From assembly GCF_018736085.1 (NCBI RefSeq), contig NZ_CP076134.1:2676501-2740500 (forward strand): a DNA stretch of 64,000 nt, written 5' to 3'. A program made the position numbers and the translations under genes. This stretch comes from Bradyrhizobium sediminis (GTDB lineage Bacteria; Pseudomonadota; Alphaproteobacteria; Rhizobiales; Xanthobacteraceae). The stretch's first letter is position 1. Each line of letters opens with the position of its first letter. Below the pieces are notes generated by a model. That model saw only the letters and a program-made list of their open reading frames with translations, had not been told where the DNA came from and made no database searches. This document shows positions 8,801 through 19,148 of the stretch, one piece after another.

Positions 8801-9367
8801 TCAAAAAGTTCTTGCAGGCTGTGCCGTCTGGGTGCGGACCGAGCTGTTGATGACCACCGTTCCGAGCACGAAATCGTGCAGCAGCCGGCAGCGGCCGTTG
8901 AACAGGCCGACCAGCAGGATCAGCGGGGTCAGGAACGAGATCGACACCCAGAACAACACCGCATGCATGGCGCCGAGCACGAAATAACCGGATGCCCCGT
9001 ACCAGGTGCGCAGCTCCAGATCCATCACGCGCATGCCCAGGGTAGCCGAATGCGGTCCGCCCAGCGACGCGCCGTAATAGACCACCGCCCAGACCACAGT
9101 GGCCGGCCAGGCCAGCCAGAACAACGCCCAGCCCAGCCCCAGCGTGATCAGGCCGAACACCGCGATGAAGAGGTAACCGAGGATCACCGGGACCGCGATC
9201 ACGACGACGTCGATCAGGAACGCGAACACCCGCCGCGTCGGCACCCCGCGAAACAACTCCGGCTGCAGCACCGGATCGAACGCATGCGGCTGCACCCCGC
9301 CGTCGTTGCGCCAGGCGCCGCCGGCATTACCTGCGCCGCCAGTGTTACCCGAATCGCCATAAGACAT
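8801..9367 (-). CDS. RDD-family membrane protein
   Basis: This 188-residue protein starts at ATG 9367 after a strong GGAGG. The first 35 residues are glycine-rich and soluble. The RDD domain follows, with RRVFAFLIDVVVIAVPV (the Arg and Asp that name the family in helix 1) and further membrane helices, ending in RCRLLHDFVLGTVVI with the second conserved Asp. RDD proteins sit in the inner membrane and some act in ion transport; the role here is unknown. Confidence 0.88.
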   Translation of the reverse strand: MSYGDSGNTGGAGNAGGAWRNDGGVQPHAFDPVLQPELFRGVPTRRVFAFLIDVVVIAVPVILGYLFIAVFGLITLGLGWALFWLAWPATVVWAVVYYGASLGGPHSATLGMRVMDLELRTWYGASGYFVLGAMHAVLFWVSISFLTPLILLVGLFNGRCRLLHDFVLGTVVINSSVRTQTAQPARTF

Positions 9368-9467
9368 GGTCAGTCCTCCAGACCGTGCATTCCCGGGACA
9401 GGACATGGGAACCGGCTGCGCGGGTGCAAGAGCTCGGCGCACATTAACAAGCGGCAATCTTCCAGAG

Positions 9468-9532
9468 GCGAATGGCGAATGCGAATGGAGGTTCCCCTAT
9501 TCGCTACTCGCCATTCGCCACTCACTATTCGC
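9468..9532. repeat. ATTCGC palindromic repeat, copy 2
   Basis: The right arm (TATTCGCTACTCGCCATTCG onward) closely matches the right arm of the copy at 7784-7850; the left arm is shortened by one unit. It lies between the RDD gene and hemB. Confidence 0.8.
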
Positions 9533-9536
9533 AGTC

Positions 9537-10643
<1,107 letters not shown>

Positions 10644-10806
10644 TTAGCATCTTGCATAGCAGGCGTCATTGGCATCTTGACCTGCCGCAAATCGCCCGCC
10701 GCAGGCCTGCCGGATTGATTTTGCCGCGCCGAGGGGCCAAGAGTCTTCCAGTTTGGGACCAGTCGACTGATGAAAGCGCATTTTGCGATCATGAACGGCA
10801 CTCCGC

Positions 10807-11268
10807 ATGTCTGAAACCCCGGCGCGCGACCAGTCGCGCGACAATGCGATGTCGGTGGCGGCGATCTCGTCGGAGCGAATCGAATCCGACGAGAATGCGT
10901 GGACCCGGCGGCTGGTGTTTTTCCTGCGCATCATGGCCGTCGTTTCGGTGGCCAAGGGCCTCTACCACTGGGCCCAGGTCACGGGCTTCATCGGCGGCGA
11001 GGAAGAGGCGTTCGAAAACCAGCCGATGGCCTGGCAGGCCGCCACGGTTTATTTCGCCGTCATCGAACTCGTCGCCGCGGTCGGGCTGTGGCTGGCGACG
11101 CCATGGGGTGCCGTGGTGTGGCTCACCACCGTGGTGTCGATGGCAGTGATCGAACTGATGTTTCCGGGAATCTATGGCGGCAGCCTCACGGTGGTGGGGC
11201 TGGAAGCCCTGATGCTGGCCGCCTATCTCGCATTGGCGTGGATGGCGTCGCGCGAGCGGCCGCCATAG
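10807..11268 (+). CDS. DUF6163 family inner-membrane protein
   Basis: This 153-residue protein has a soluble N-terminus of about 35 residues and then four hydrophobic helices, including FFLRIMAVVSVAKGLYHWAQ and VIELVAAVGLWLATPWGAVV. It resembles the DUF6163 family of Rhizobiales, which is often encoded beside an LdtR-like regulator, as here. Function is unknown; the family name is assigned from memory of this pattern and context. Confidence 0.75.
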   Translation: MSETPARDQSRDNAMSVAAISSERIESDENAWTRRLVFFLRIMAVVSVAKGLYHWAQVTGFIGGEEEAFENQPMAWQAATVYFAVIELVAAVGLWLATPWGAVVWLTTVVSMAVIELMFPGIYGGSLTVVGLEALMLAAYLALAWMASRERPP

Positions 11269-11679
11269 GGAAGTCCAGCGATAAGATAACGCCATTGTAG
11301 AGGACGCGCAGAAAAATCGCGTTCTCGGCAAAATCCACCTCCGGTCGCATCGAATTTTCCGGAACTTTTGCGGTAACTTTTCAGTCACCCTAACGCCGCG
11401 GTCACAGGTATTACGCAGGCGTTTCCAATTTGAACGATACTGTTCCCATATGCGACAGAGCGCGCCAACGAAGCGTGAACAGGGGCGTTCCACCGTTATC
11501 GAAAGGTTGCGAAAAGTCCTTATTTGGCGGGCTTAATCCGCGATTCACTGTCTTAAATTCATGATCTCTTTATTGTCTTATTTAAGCGGATCTTCAAACC
11601 GCCCCCTTAAGTTGTAGCTATCAGGCGGAACAAAAGTTTCGTCGAATAAGTCGCTAAAAACGACAACAGGGGAAGTGTC
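11269..11679. other. 411-bp intergenic region, no gene seen
   Basis: No credible reading frame is present. The right half (about 11540-11680) is clearly more AT-rich than the flanks and probably holds the promoter and leader of the MarR-type regulator gene. No riboswitch or hairpin with a T-run was recognised. Confidence 0.6.
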
Positions 11680-12195
11680 ATGATCAAAGCCGTTGCAACG
11701 GCGGTGGAAACCGCTGACCGCGCTCCGGGACAAGCTCCGGTGCAGCCACTCTACCTCGAAGCATTGACTTTGGTGGAGCGGCTGCATCGCCGTCTGCTCG
11801 ACGTCATCAAGGATGAATTCGATCGCCGCGGCCGCGCCGACATCAATTCGGTGCAGGCGCTCTTGCTCTACAACATCGGCGACAAGGAACTGACCGCGGG
11901 CGAGCTGCGCACGCGCGGTTACTACCTCGGCTCCAACGTTTCCTACAACCTGAAGAAGCTGGTCGAACTCGGCTTCCTCGATCATCAGCGCAGCCGCGTC
12001 GATCGCCGCTCGGTCCGCATCCGCCTCACCGCGCAGGGCCAGGAAATCCGCAAGATCGTCGATGCGCTCTATCAGAAGCACGTCAAGACCGTGGAACAGG
12101 TCGGCGGCATCTCCAACGAGGAGTTCGCGACCCTGAACAAGTCGCTGCACCGGCTCGAGCGGTTCTGGACTGACCAGATCCTGTATCGTCTCTGA
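11680..12195 (+). CDS. ldtR: LdtR-like MarR-family transcriptional regulator
   Basis: This 171-residue winged-helix protein has the recognition segment TRGYYLGSNVSYNLKKLVE around residues 86-104, followed by the wing RSRVDRRSVRIRLTAQG. It matches the LdtR group of MarR regulators, which in Liberibacter and Sinorhizobium controls L,D-transpeptidase genes and osmotic-stress tolerance. The target genes in this organism are not visible in the window. A terminator candidate follows at 12273. Confidence 0.82.
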   Translation: MIKAVATAVETADRAPGQAPVQPLYLEALTLVERLHRRLLDVIKDEFDRRGRADINSVQALLLYNIGDKELTAGELRTRGYYLGSNVSYNLKKLVELGFLDHQRSRVDRRSVRIRLTAQGQEIRKIVDALYQKHVKTVEQVGGISNEEFATLNKSLHRLERFWTDQILYRL

Positions 12196-12272
12196 GACTT
12201 GTTCGACTGCGAGATCAGGCCAAGCCGGCGTCTCAAAAGACCGGCGGCAACTAGACCAGAAACTTCCCCAAG

Positions 12273-12313
12273 CGCATCGGCCCGGGCCTTCCGGACCGGT
12301 GCGTTTTGTTTTT
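12273..12313 (+). terminator. rho-independent terminator after the ldtR-like gene
   Basis: CGCATCGG (12273-12280) pairs with CCGGTGCG (12296-12303; one G-U) and is followed by TTTTGTTTTTT. The stem is GC-rich and sits 78 bp after the stop codon. Confidence 0.75.
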
Positions 12314-12400
12314 TCAGGGGTTTTTGCCCCTGCTAGGCGGCTTTCCCGAAAATGGAACTTTTGCACCGCGCCCGGCTTATCTCGTATCGGAGGACAAGCC

Positions 12401-12625
12401 ATGCAGGTCGAGCGCGGATTGCAGGTGCTGAACGTCGAAGTGGTCGGCGACGCCTATTCCATCGCCGCGAACTATCTGCGCCGCACCGGCGCCATCGCCG
12501 ACACGCTCGCCACCCATGAGCGGCTGCTCCAGATCATCGTACAGATGTTTGAGCGCGGTGAATTCAACCGCCTTCGCCTCGCCAACAGGGCCATCGCGAA
12601 GTTCGAAGCCACTGAGCCTGTCTGA
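12401..12625 (+). CDS. small conserved-looking protein of unknown function (74 aa)
   Basis: The start ATG at 12401 has a good CGGAGGA ribosome site. The product (MQVERGLQVLNVEVVGDAYS) is predicted soluble and helical, without a signal peptide. I recognise no family. Its stop overlaps the next ATG (TGATG), so the two small genes are coupled. Base composition and codon use match the chromosome, so it looks native. Confidence 0.65.
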   Translation: MQVERGLQVLNVEVVGDAYSIAANYLRRTGAIADTLATHERLLQIIVQMFERGEFNRLRLANRAIAKFEATEPV

Positions 12626-12867
12626 TGGATAGCGAAGAGGATCCCATGGAAGCCGTCATCGATCGCATCATGATGACCTACGATCTCCTGACGAACCGCA
12701 CCGCCGCGGCCAGCGCCGAAGCGCGCGCCAAGGTGACGGACTATCTCACGACACTGATGGAAGCCGGCGAGAAGGATACGCATCGGCTGACGGTGTGCGG
12801 GCTGACCTATCTGCGCGAACTCGACGGATCGAGCGATCCGGTGAAGGCGGGGTTTACGGGGCTGTAA
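12625..12867 (+). CDS. small protein of unknown function (80 aa), coupled to the previous gene
   Basis: The frame begins at ATG 12625 inside the previous stop. A second in-frame ATG at 12646, preceded by GAGGATCCC, is an equally good start giving 73 residues (MEAVIDRIMMTYDLL). The product is acidic and helical, with VTDYLTTLMEAGEKDTHRLT in the middle. No family recognised. The adjacent lower-GC deaminase locus begins 100 bp further on. Confidence 0.65.
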   Translation: MDSEEDPMEAVIDRIMMTYDLLTNRTAAASAEARAKVTDYLTTLMEAGEKDTHRLTVCGLTYLRELDGSSDPVKAGFTGL

Positions 12868-12985
12868 GGCGGAGCGCGCTGCCATAGTCTCCTTCGAGTC
12901 AAATCCCTCAGCCTACAGGAGATAGGAATATGATCCGGAGGGCTCGTCAGGGATGAGTGATAAAAGGGGGAATGTCGGCTTGTAA

Positions 12986-14590
12986 ATGTCCCGACTTTGC
13001 TGTGAGGTTGTCGAACACGAGTCCTCAACCGGAAATTTCATGGCAATCCAGCGCCGACAACCTGCACTGTTCTCCGTAGATTCCGATGTCGATCTGTTAG
13101 ACGTTGAGGATCGGAAAACCGACGAGCTTGTGCTTGGATTCGTGGGGCCAATTGGCTCGGGAATTTCTTACTGTGCGAAGATGTTCAGCGAAGTACTCAA
13201 GTCCCAATTTGGGTATGAGGGTAAGAGCCATAAGGTAAGCGGTATAATTAATCAGAATACGAAGGTATTGGGCGAACAGGTCGTGGCCCCGACTGATACT
13301 CGACGTACAGAAAAACTCCAACATTATGGAACGAGACTGCGGCAGACGTTCGGCAATACCTATTTAATCGAGAAGATTGTTGCGCAGATTAATCTCGATC
13401 GAGGCTCTTCAGAGAGCCTGCCGAAAGCACGCCGTCATTTTACGATTATCGATTCCATTAAGCACCCCGATGAAGTGAAGCGATTGCGAGAGGTTTATGG
13501 CGAGACTTTTTGGCTGATCGGAATATTCGCGCCGGATGAGGTGCGCAGAGGTCGCATAATCGCAGAGGGGCATAATGAGAATTATGTTGTTGAGATTTTT
13601 AAAAGAGACGAGGACGAAGGACTTAAATCTGGGCAACGTGTCAGAGACGCGATGTTCTTGGCCGATTTTTTTATTCGGAATGACGGCGACAACGACAAAA
13701 ATTTGCGACGAACAGTCGATAGGTTCTTGGATGTGATGTTCGCAATTGGCGTCCAGACACCGACAAGGGACGAAAGTGCCATGTACGGTGCAACCTCTGC
13801 TGCCGCGGAGTCGGCATGTCTTTCTCGCCAAGTGGGCGCTGTGATAGCAAATACGGACGGCGATATCATTGGAATGGGAAACAATGATGTTCCCAAATTT
13901 GGAGGAGGCCTTTACTCTCAAGACGATGGCGACGGCGATCATCGTTGCTTCCAATGGCGTGGCAAGATTTGCCACAATGATTTCAGGAAGGAAGAGATAT
14001 TATCTCGGATTGCGGTGGCTTTGGGAGAGGCGGGTATCTTCGATTCGAAAAGCGGAACTGTCGATCCAAAGAGGCAAGCCAAGGCGATCGATGTTTTGCA
14101 TAGCTCGGATGTCAGGAACTTGATCGAATTTTCCCGGGCTGTTCACGCCGAGATGGAAGCGATAATCTCTGTCGCAAGAAATGGCAAAGCCGGGCTTATT
14201 GGCGGAACTCTTTATTCAACGACTTTCCCTTGTCATAGCTGCGCTCGGCACATCGTCGCTGCTGGAATTAAGAGGGTTATTTACATCGAGCCTTATACTA
14301 AGAGTTTAGCTCTGAATCTTCACGAAGATACGATTTCGATCCACGAATCGGATCATACGAAGAAGGTTGTATTCCTTCAGTATGAAGGTGTGGCGCCCCG
14401 AAACATGATTCGCCTTTTCAAAGATCGCGGTGACAGGAAAAAGGATGGCAAGCTATTGTTAACGAATCGGCTTGAGGCTAAGCCGGTGTCTCTCGCGCCC
14501 CTTGACGGTTTCGAAGCGCGCGAAAGGTTGGTTGTTGCTAGGCTTACCAAGATTGAGTCAGTGCAAGCTGCTGGAGGGACTAATGGGTGA
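12986..14590 (+). CDS. anti-phage-type dCTP/dCMP deaminase (P-loop plus cytidine deaminase domains)
   Basis: This 534-residue, two-domain protein has an N-terminal nucleotide-kinase-like domain with the P-loop variant GFVGPIGSGIS at 51-61. A C-terminal zinc deaminase domain follows, with H387-A-E389 (VHAEMEAI) and P415-C416-H-S-C419 supplying zinc ligands and the proton shuttle. This is the architecture of AvcD and related defence deaminases, which drain the dCTP/dCMP pool during phage infection. It is not a housekeeping dCMP deaminase, which lacks the P-loop domain. Base composition is markedly more AT-rich than the neighbours, indicating horizontal acquisition. An alternative start is ATG 13040. 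A 62-codon gene overlaps its end. Confidence 0.85.
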   Translation: MSRLCCEVVEHESSTGNFMAIQRRQPALFSVDSDVDLLDVEDRKTDELVLGFVGPIGSGISYCAKMFSEVLKSQFGYEGKSHKVSGIINQNTKVLGEQVVAPTDTRRTEKLQHYGTRLRQTFGNTYLIEKIVAQINLDRGSSESLPKARRHFTIIDSIKHPDEVKRLREVYGETFWLIGIFAPDEVRRGRIIAEGHNENYVVEIFKRDEDEGLKSGQRVRDAMFLADFFIRNDGDNDKNLRRTVDRFLDVMFAIGVQTPTRDESAMYGATSAAAESACLSRQVGAVIANTDGDIIGMGNNDVPKFGGGLYSQDDGDGDHRCFQWRGKICHNDFRKEEILSRIAVALGEAGIFDSKSGTVDPKRQAKAIDVLHSSDVRNLIEFSRAVHAEMEAIISVARNGKAGLIGGTLYSTTFPCHSCARHIVAAGIKRVIYIEPYTKSLALNLHEDTISIHESDHTKKVVFLQYEGVAPRNMIRLFKDRGDRKKDGKLLLTNRLEAKPVSLAPLDGFEARERLVVARLTKIESVQAAGGTNG

Positions 14591-14771
14591 GCGACGTGAC
14601 GATCGTCAATTGCATCTTTCGCTTGAAACGCGACATGAAGCCCAGCCTAACAGGTCGGATGCCATCAAAAAGGATCGTCCGGTTGTTGATCTAAGTAGCG
14701 TTCGAACGTCGCGCCACGGAACCAATGTTTTGGAGCGTGTAATACGCGAAGGCTTTACTAGGAAAAAGTAA
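14583..14771 (+). CDS. small basic protein overlapping the end of the deaminase gene (62 aa)
   Basis: ATG 14583 lies inside the deaminase stop region (ATGGGTGA), so translation would be coupled. The product, MGERRDDRQLHLSLETRHEA onward, ends in VLERVIREGFTRKK; it is highly charged, net basic, and has no membrane segment. No family recognised. It shares the AT-richer composition of the deaminase gene and ends before the native GST gene. Overlap and position make it a likely partner or regulator of the deaminase, which is inference. Confidence 0.55.
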   Translation: MGERRDDRQLHLSLETRHEAQPNRSDAIKKDRPVVDLSSVRTSRHGTNVLERVIREGFTRKK

Positions 14772-15007
14772 CAGCCTTTTACAATTGCGCCGTTCGTGCC
14801 GCGAAGTGAATTTGGAAGTGAGATGTATTCCATCGTTGGGGCAGCGCACCGGCCCTCCAAATCGTCTAAATCAATGGCCCTGACCTGCGGCGAGCCCGAT
14901 GACAGGGCGTCAAGCCGGGCGATGACAGCGGGATTTGCGGCGCGACTGCCCTTTATCAAAGACCTCTGATACACCTCTGCCTTCAAGCAAGAGCCAGAGG
15001 AAACCCC

Positions 15008-15634
15008 ATGCTCACCCTGCAGCATCTCAACGACTCCCGCTCGCAGCGGATCCTGTGGCTGCTGGAGGAACTGGGCACGCCCTATGAGATGAAGCGCTAT
15101 CAGCGCGACGCCGTCACGCGGCTGGCGCCGCCGGAACTGGCAAAAGTGCATCCGCTCGGCAAGTCGCCCGTCATCACCGATGGCGGCATCACCATCGCGG
15201 AGTCGGGCGCGATCGTCGATTACATCATCCGCAAATACGGCAAGGGGACGATGATGCCGGCGTCCGGCAGCGCCGAGTACGAAGCCTATAACGAGTGGCT
15301 GCATTATTCGGAAGGCTCGGCGATGCTGCCGTTGATGATGAACCTCTATGTCTCGCGGCTGAAGGAGGCCGGCGCGCCGTTGCATCCGCGCATCGACAGC
15401 GAAATGGCAAACCATCTCGGCTATGTCGATGGCGCGCTGAAAGGCAGGGAATTCTTTGTCGGGACGTCGCTGACCGGCGCCGATATCCAGATGAGCTTTG
15501 TCGCCGAGATGGCGAAAGTGTTCGACAAGCTCGGGCCCTATCCGAACCTCAGCGCCTGGCTGACGCGGATGCACGCGCGGCCGGCGTTCCAGCGCTCGGT
15601 CGAGAAGGGTGGGGCGTACCGGTTCGCGAAGTAA
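15008..15634 (+). CDS. glutathione S-transferase family protein
   Basis: This 208-residue GST has an N-terminal thioredoxin-like domain (LTLQHLNDSRSQRILWLLEE; VHPLGKSPVITDGG with the cis-proline; the AESGAI glutathione-binding motif) and a C-terminal helical domain ending in YPNLSAWLTRMHARPAF. The N-terminal NDSRSQR position fits a serine-type or beta-like bacterial GST. Substrate unknown. It is transcribed alone; the IS element lies immediately downstream. Confidence 0.9.
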   Translation: MLTLQHLNDSRSQRILWLLEELGTPYEMKRYQRDAVTRLAPPELAKVHPLGKSPVITDGGITIAESGAIVDYIIRKYGKGTMMPASGSAEYEAYNEWLHYSEGSAMLPLMMNLYVSRLKEAGAPLHPRIDSEMANHLGYVDGALKGREFFVGTSLTGADIQMSFVAEMAKVFDKLGPYPNLSAWLTRMHARPAFQRSVEKGGAYRFAK

Positions 15635-15735
15635 TCCCGTCGTTCCGGCGAACGCCGGAACCCATACGCCGTGCCATCGGGAAGGGGCACGGTGGCAGAC
15701 GGCTTTGTCTCCAGCGGGCTTTCGTGGTTGATGGG

Positions 15736-15748
15736 GTGGACGGCCCCC
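15736..15748. repeat. left inverted repeat of the IS1111-group element
   Basis: GTGGACGGCCCCC is the exact reverse complement of 17090-17102. It lies 58 bp before the transposase start codon. Confidence 0.8.
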
Positions 15749-15806
15749 TACGGCATCAGTTGTGCCAGAATGAGGTTGTTGCAAATCTCAGACAAAGGAG
15801 CCGTCC

Positions 15807-16847
15807 GTGGAACAGATTATCCGAATTGGCATGGATACGTCGAAGCATATTTTCCAGCTGCATGGGGTTGATGCGACCGAACGGCCGGTGTTGCGCAGGC
15901 GGCTCGGCCGGGCGCAAATGGTGGCATTTTTTACCAAGCAGCCGCCGACCGTGATCGGGATCGAGGCCTGCGGTGCGGCGCATTATTGGGCGCGCGAGCT
16001 TGGCAAGCTCGGCCACGAGGTGAAGCTGATCGCGCCGCAACACGTGAAGCCTTACGTCAGGCGGAACAAGAACGACGGGCGAGATGCCGAGGGGCTGTGT
16101 GAAGCGATGGGCCGACCGACGATGCGGTTTGTGCCAGTGAAGACGGCCGAGCAGCAGGCAGCTTTGATGCTGGCAGGTCTCCGCGAGCAGATGGTCGCCC
16201 GTCGCACCCAGCTCAGCAATATGATCCGGGGCTATGCGGCAGAGTTCGGCCTTGCGGTGGCCAAGGGCCTCGACAAGATCGAACCGCTTTTAGCTGGCAT
16301 CGCGCAAGATGACAGCGTGCCGGCGCTGGCGCGCGAGTCGTTTGCGGTCCAGGGCCGCGAGTACGCGCAGTTGCAGGGAGAGTTGAAGGCAATCGAAGCC
16401 AGGCTGAGGGCCTGGCACCGCGGCAATGCCGATAGCCGGCGCTTGGCGAAGATTCCAGGAGTCGGGCCGATCGGCGCCACGGCGCTGGTGATGAAGACGC
16501 CTGATCCGCGTGCCTTCTCCTCGGGCCGGCATTTTGCGGCCTGGCTCGGACTGACCCCGAAAGACCACTCCACTGCCGGCAAAACCCGGCTCGGCAAGAT
16601 CACCCGTGCCGGCGATGAGAGGTTGCGCAGCGTGCTGGTGGCAGGAGCGACCGCCGTGATTCAGCAGGCGAAGTACGGCCGTGGCCATCCATCGCCCTGG
16701 CTGATCGCTTTGCTCAAGCGCAAGCCGCCAAAACTCGCGGCGGTGGCGCTCGCCAACAAGATTGCCCGCATCGCCTGGAAACTGATGGTTACGGGGGATA
16801 ATTACGACGGCGCGCGGATGTCTGAGGCATCGGCGTCAGCCGCCTAA
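15807..16847 (+). CDS. IS110/IS1111 transposase (DEDD recombinase)
   Basis: This 346-residue recombinase starts at GTG 15807. The N-terminal RuvC-like domain has the four acidic residues D10 (GMDTSK), E53 (GIEACG), D90 and D93 (NKNDGRDAE). The C-terminal Tnp20 domain follows (AKIPGVGPIGATAL, then FSSGRHFAAWLGLTPKDHS with the conserved serine region). The frame is intact, so the element may be active. IS110-family enzymes are directed to targets by an element-encoded structured RNA; in the IS1111 group this is expected in the 3' non-coding end. Confidence 0.93.
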   Translation: MEQIIRIGMDTSKHIFQLHGVDATERPVLRRRLGRAQMVAFFTKQPPTVIGIEACGAAHYWARELGKLGHEVKLIAPQHVKPYVRRNKNDGRDAEGLCEAMGRPTMRFVPVKTAEQQAALMLAGLREQMVARRTQLSNMIRGYAAEFGLAVAKGLDKIEPLLAGIAQDDSVPALARESFAVQGREYAQLQGELKAIEARLRAWHRGNADSRRLAKIPGVGPIGATALVMKTPDPRAFSSGRHFAAWLGLTPKDHSTAGKTRLGKITRAGDERLRSVLVAGATAVIQQAKYGRGHPSPWLIALLKRKPPKLAAVALANKIARIAWKLMVTGDNYDGARMSEASASAA

Positions 16848-16851
16848 GAGA

Positions 16852-17089
16852 TCAGCCGGTAAGTTCGTCTTATCGGCTGAGCCGGAGCTGCAAGAGGAGC
16901 AGATGGTAGGATCGATCGATCCGAGGTGCGAGACAATCCGTGGGACCCATTGGCCCAAGACAGGTCGTGTGGTTGTTTGGAACTCGCGTCGCGGAAGCCA
17001 TCTTGGCCAGCGGTCCAAGCGACCGCACCAACAGGCCGGACATATGGATGCAAGCGATCCGATCAGACCTCAAAAAACTCTTGTGGCAC
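16852..17089 (+). ncRNA. candidate guide (bridge/seek) RNA region of the IS1111 element
   Basis: Non-coding DNA runs from the transposase stop to the right inverted repeat. It opens with a strong hairpin: TCAGCCGGTAAG (16852-16863), loop TTCGT, CTTATCGGCTGA (16869-16880), 12 pairs with one G-U. Further GC-rich inverted segments follow. Position fits the 3' guide RNA of the IS1111 group. RNA boundaries and recognition loops were not resolved by eye. Confidence 0.45.
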
Positions 17090-17102
17090 GGGGGCCGTCC
17101 AC
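17090..17102. repeat. right inverted repeat of the IS1111-group element
   Basis: GGGGGCCGTCCAC exactly complements 15736-15748. The following ATATGGGCCCCGGCTCAAGG is chromosomal palindromic-repeat sequence. Confidence 0.8.
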
Positions 17103-17342
17103 ATATGGGCCCCGGCTCAAGGCCGGGGCGACGCCAGGGAGGGGTTGGGGCCGGCATTTACGGGACGAGGCCCGGCTGGAATCCGCCCGATCCCCACCAT
17201 ATCTTGCATAAATATCAGCCATGTACCGCAAGTGCTTGGCCGCCGCGGCCCGATATGGTATCCCGCCAGCGCCGCTTTCGATCGCCACACGTGACCGGCC
17301 GCACCTCGCCTAACAGGTTGCGGCGGTGGAGATATTTCGCCG

Positions 17343-18653
<1,311 letters not shown>

Positions 18654-18665
18654 GGTCTCTTCCGG

Positions 18666-19148
18666 ATGCGATGCCCCAGCTGCAACAGTCTCGATACGCA
18701 GGTGAAGGACTCGCGTCCGACCGAGGATTCCGCCGTGATCCGACGGCGGCGGGTCTGCGTCGCCTGCAATTTCCGCTTTACCACCTTCGAGCGGGTGCAG
18801 CTGCGCGAACTCACGGTCATCAAGCGCAACGGCCGCCGGGTGCCGTTCGACCGCGACAAGCTGGTGCGCTCGCTGCAGATATCCTTGCGCAAGCGCCCGG
18901 TCGATCCTGAAAGGGTCGAGAAAATGGTTTCGGCGATCGTGCGCGAACTCGAAAGCGGCGGCGAGGCGGAGATTTCGTCGGAGGCGATCGGCGAGATCGT
19001 GATGGAGCATCTGCGCCAGCTCGACGACGTCGCCTATGTCCGCTTCGCCTCGGTCTATCGCAATTTCCGCGAAGCCAAGGATTTTGAAACCGTGCTCGGC
19101 GAGCTCTCCGGCGACGATGAAGCGCGGCTCGCCCCGTTGCGCAAATGA
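18666..19148 (+). CDS. nrdR: transcriptional repressor of ribonucleotide reductase genes
   Basis: This 160-residue protein has an N-terminal zinc ribbon ([37 protein letters not shown]) and an ATP-cone domain ([20 protein letters not shown]). NrdR senses ATP/dATP and binds NrdR boxes ahead of nrd genes. The stop overlaps the ribD start. The placement between glyA and ribD is common in alphaproteobacteria. Confidence 0.96.
   Translation: MRCPSCNSLDTQVKDSRPTEDSAVIRRRRVCVACNFRFTTFERVQLRELTVIKRNGRRVPFDRDKLVRSLQISLRKRPVDPERVEKMVSAIVRELESGGEAEISSEAIGEIVMEHLRQLDDVAYVRFASVYRNFREAKDFETVLGELSGDDEARLAPLRK

Larger units (their letters stand above)
15731..17109 (+). mobile_element. IS110-family insertion sequence, IS1111 group
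   Basis: The element carries one transposase gene, a short 5' flank and a non-coding 3' tail of about 250 bp. A perfect 13-bp inverted repeat (GTGGACGGCCCCC at 15736-15748; GGGGGCCGTCCAC at 17090-17102) marks the two ends, matching the subterminal repeats of the IS1111 group. ATGGG occurs just outside both repeats (15731-15735 and 17105-17109), consistent with a shared target core. The exact ends cannot be fixed without an empty site. It inserted in intergenic palindromic repeats between the GST gene and glyA. Confidence 0.82.

Noticed and set aside
14606..15784. A long leftward frame across the small deaminase partner and the GST gene
   Set aside because: No domain is visible and it is antisense to a clear GST; it crosses the repeat upstream of the IS.
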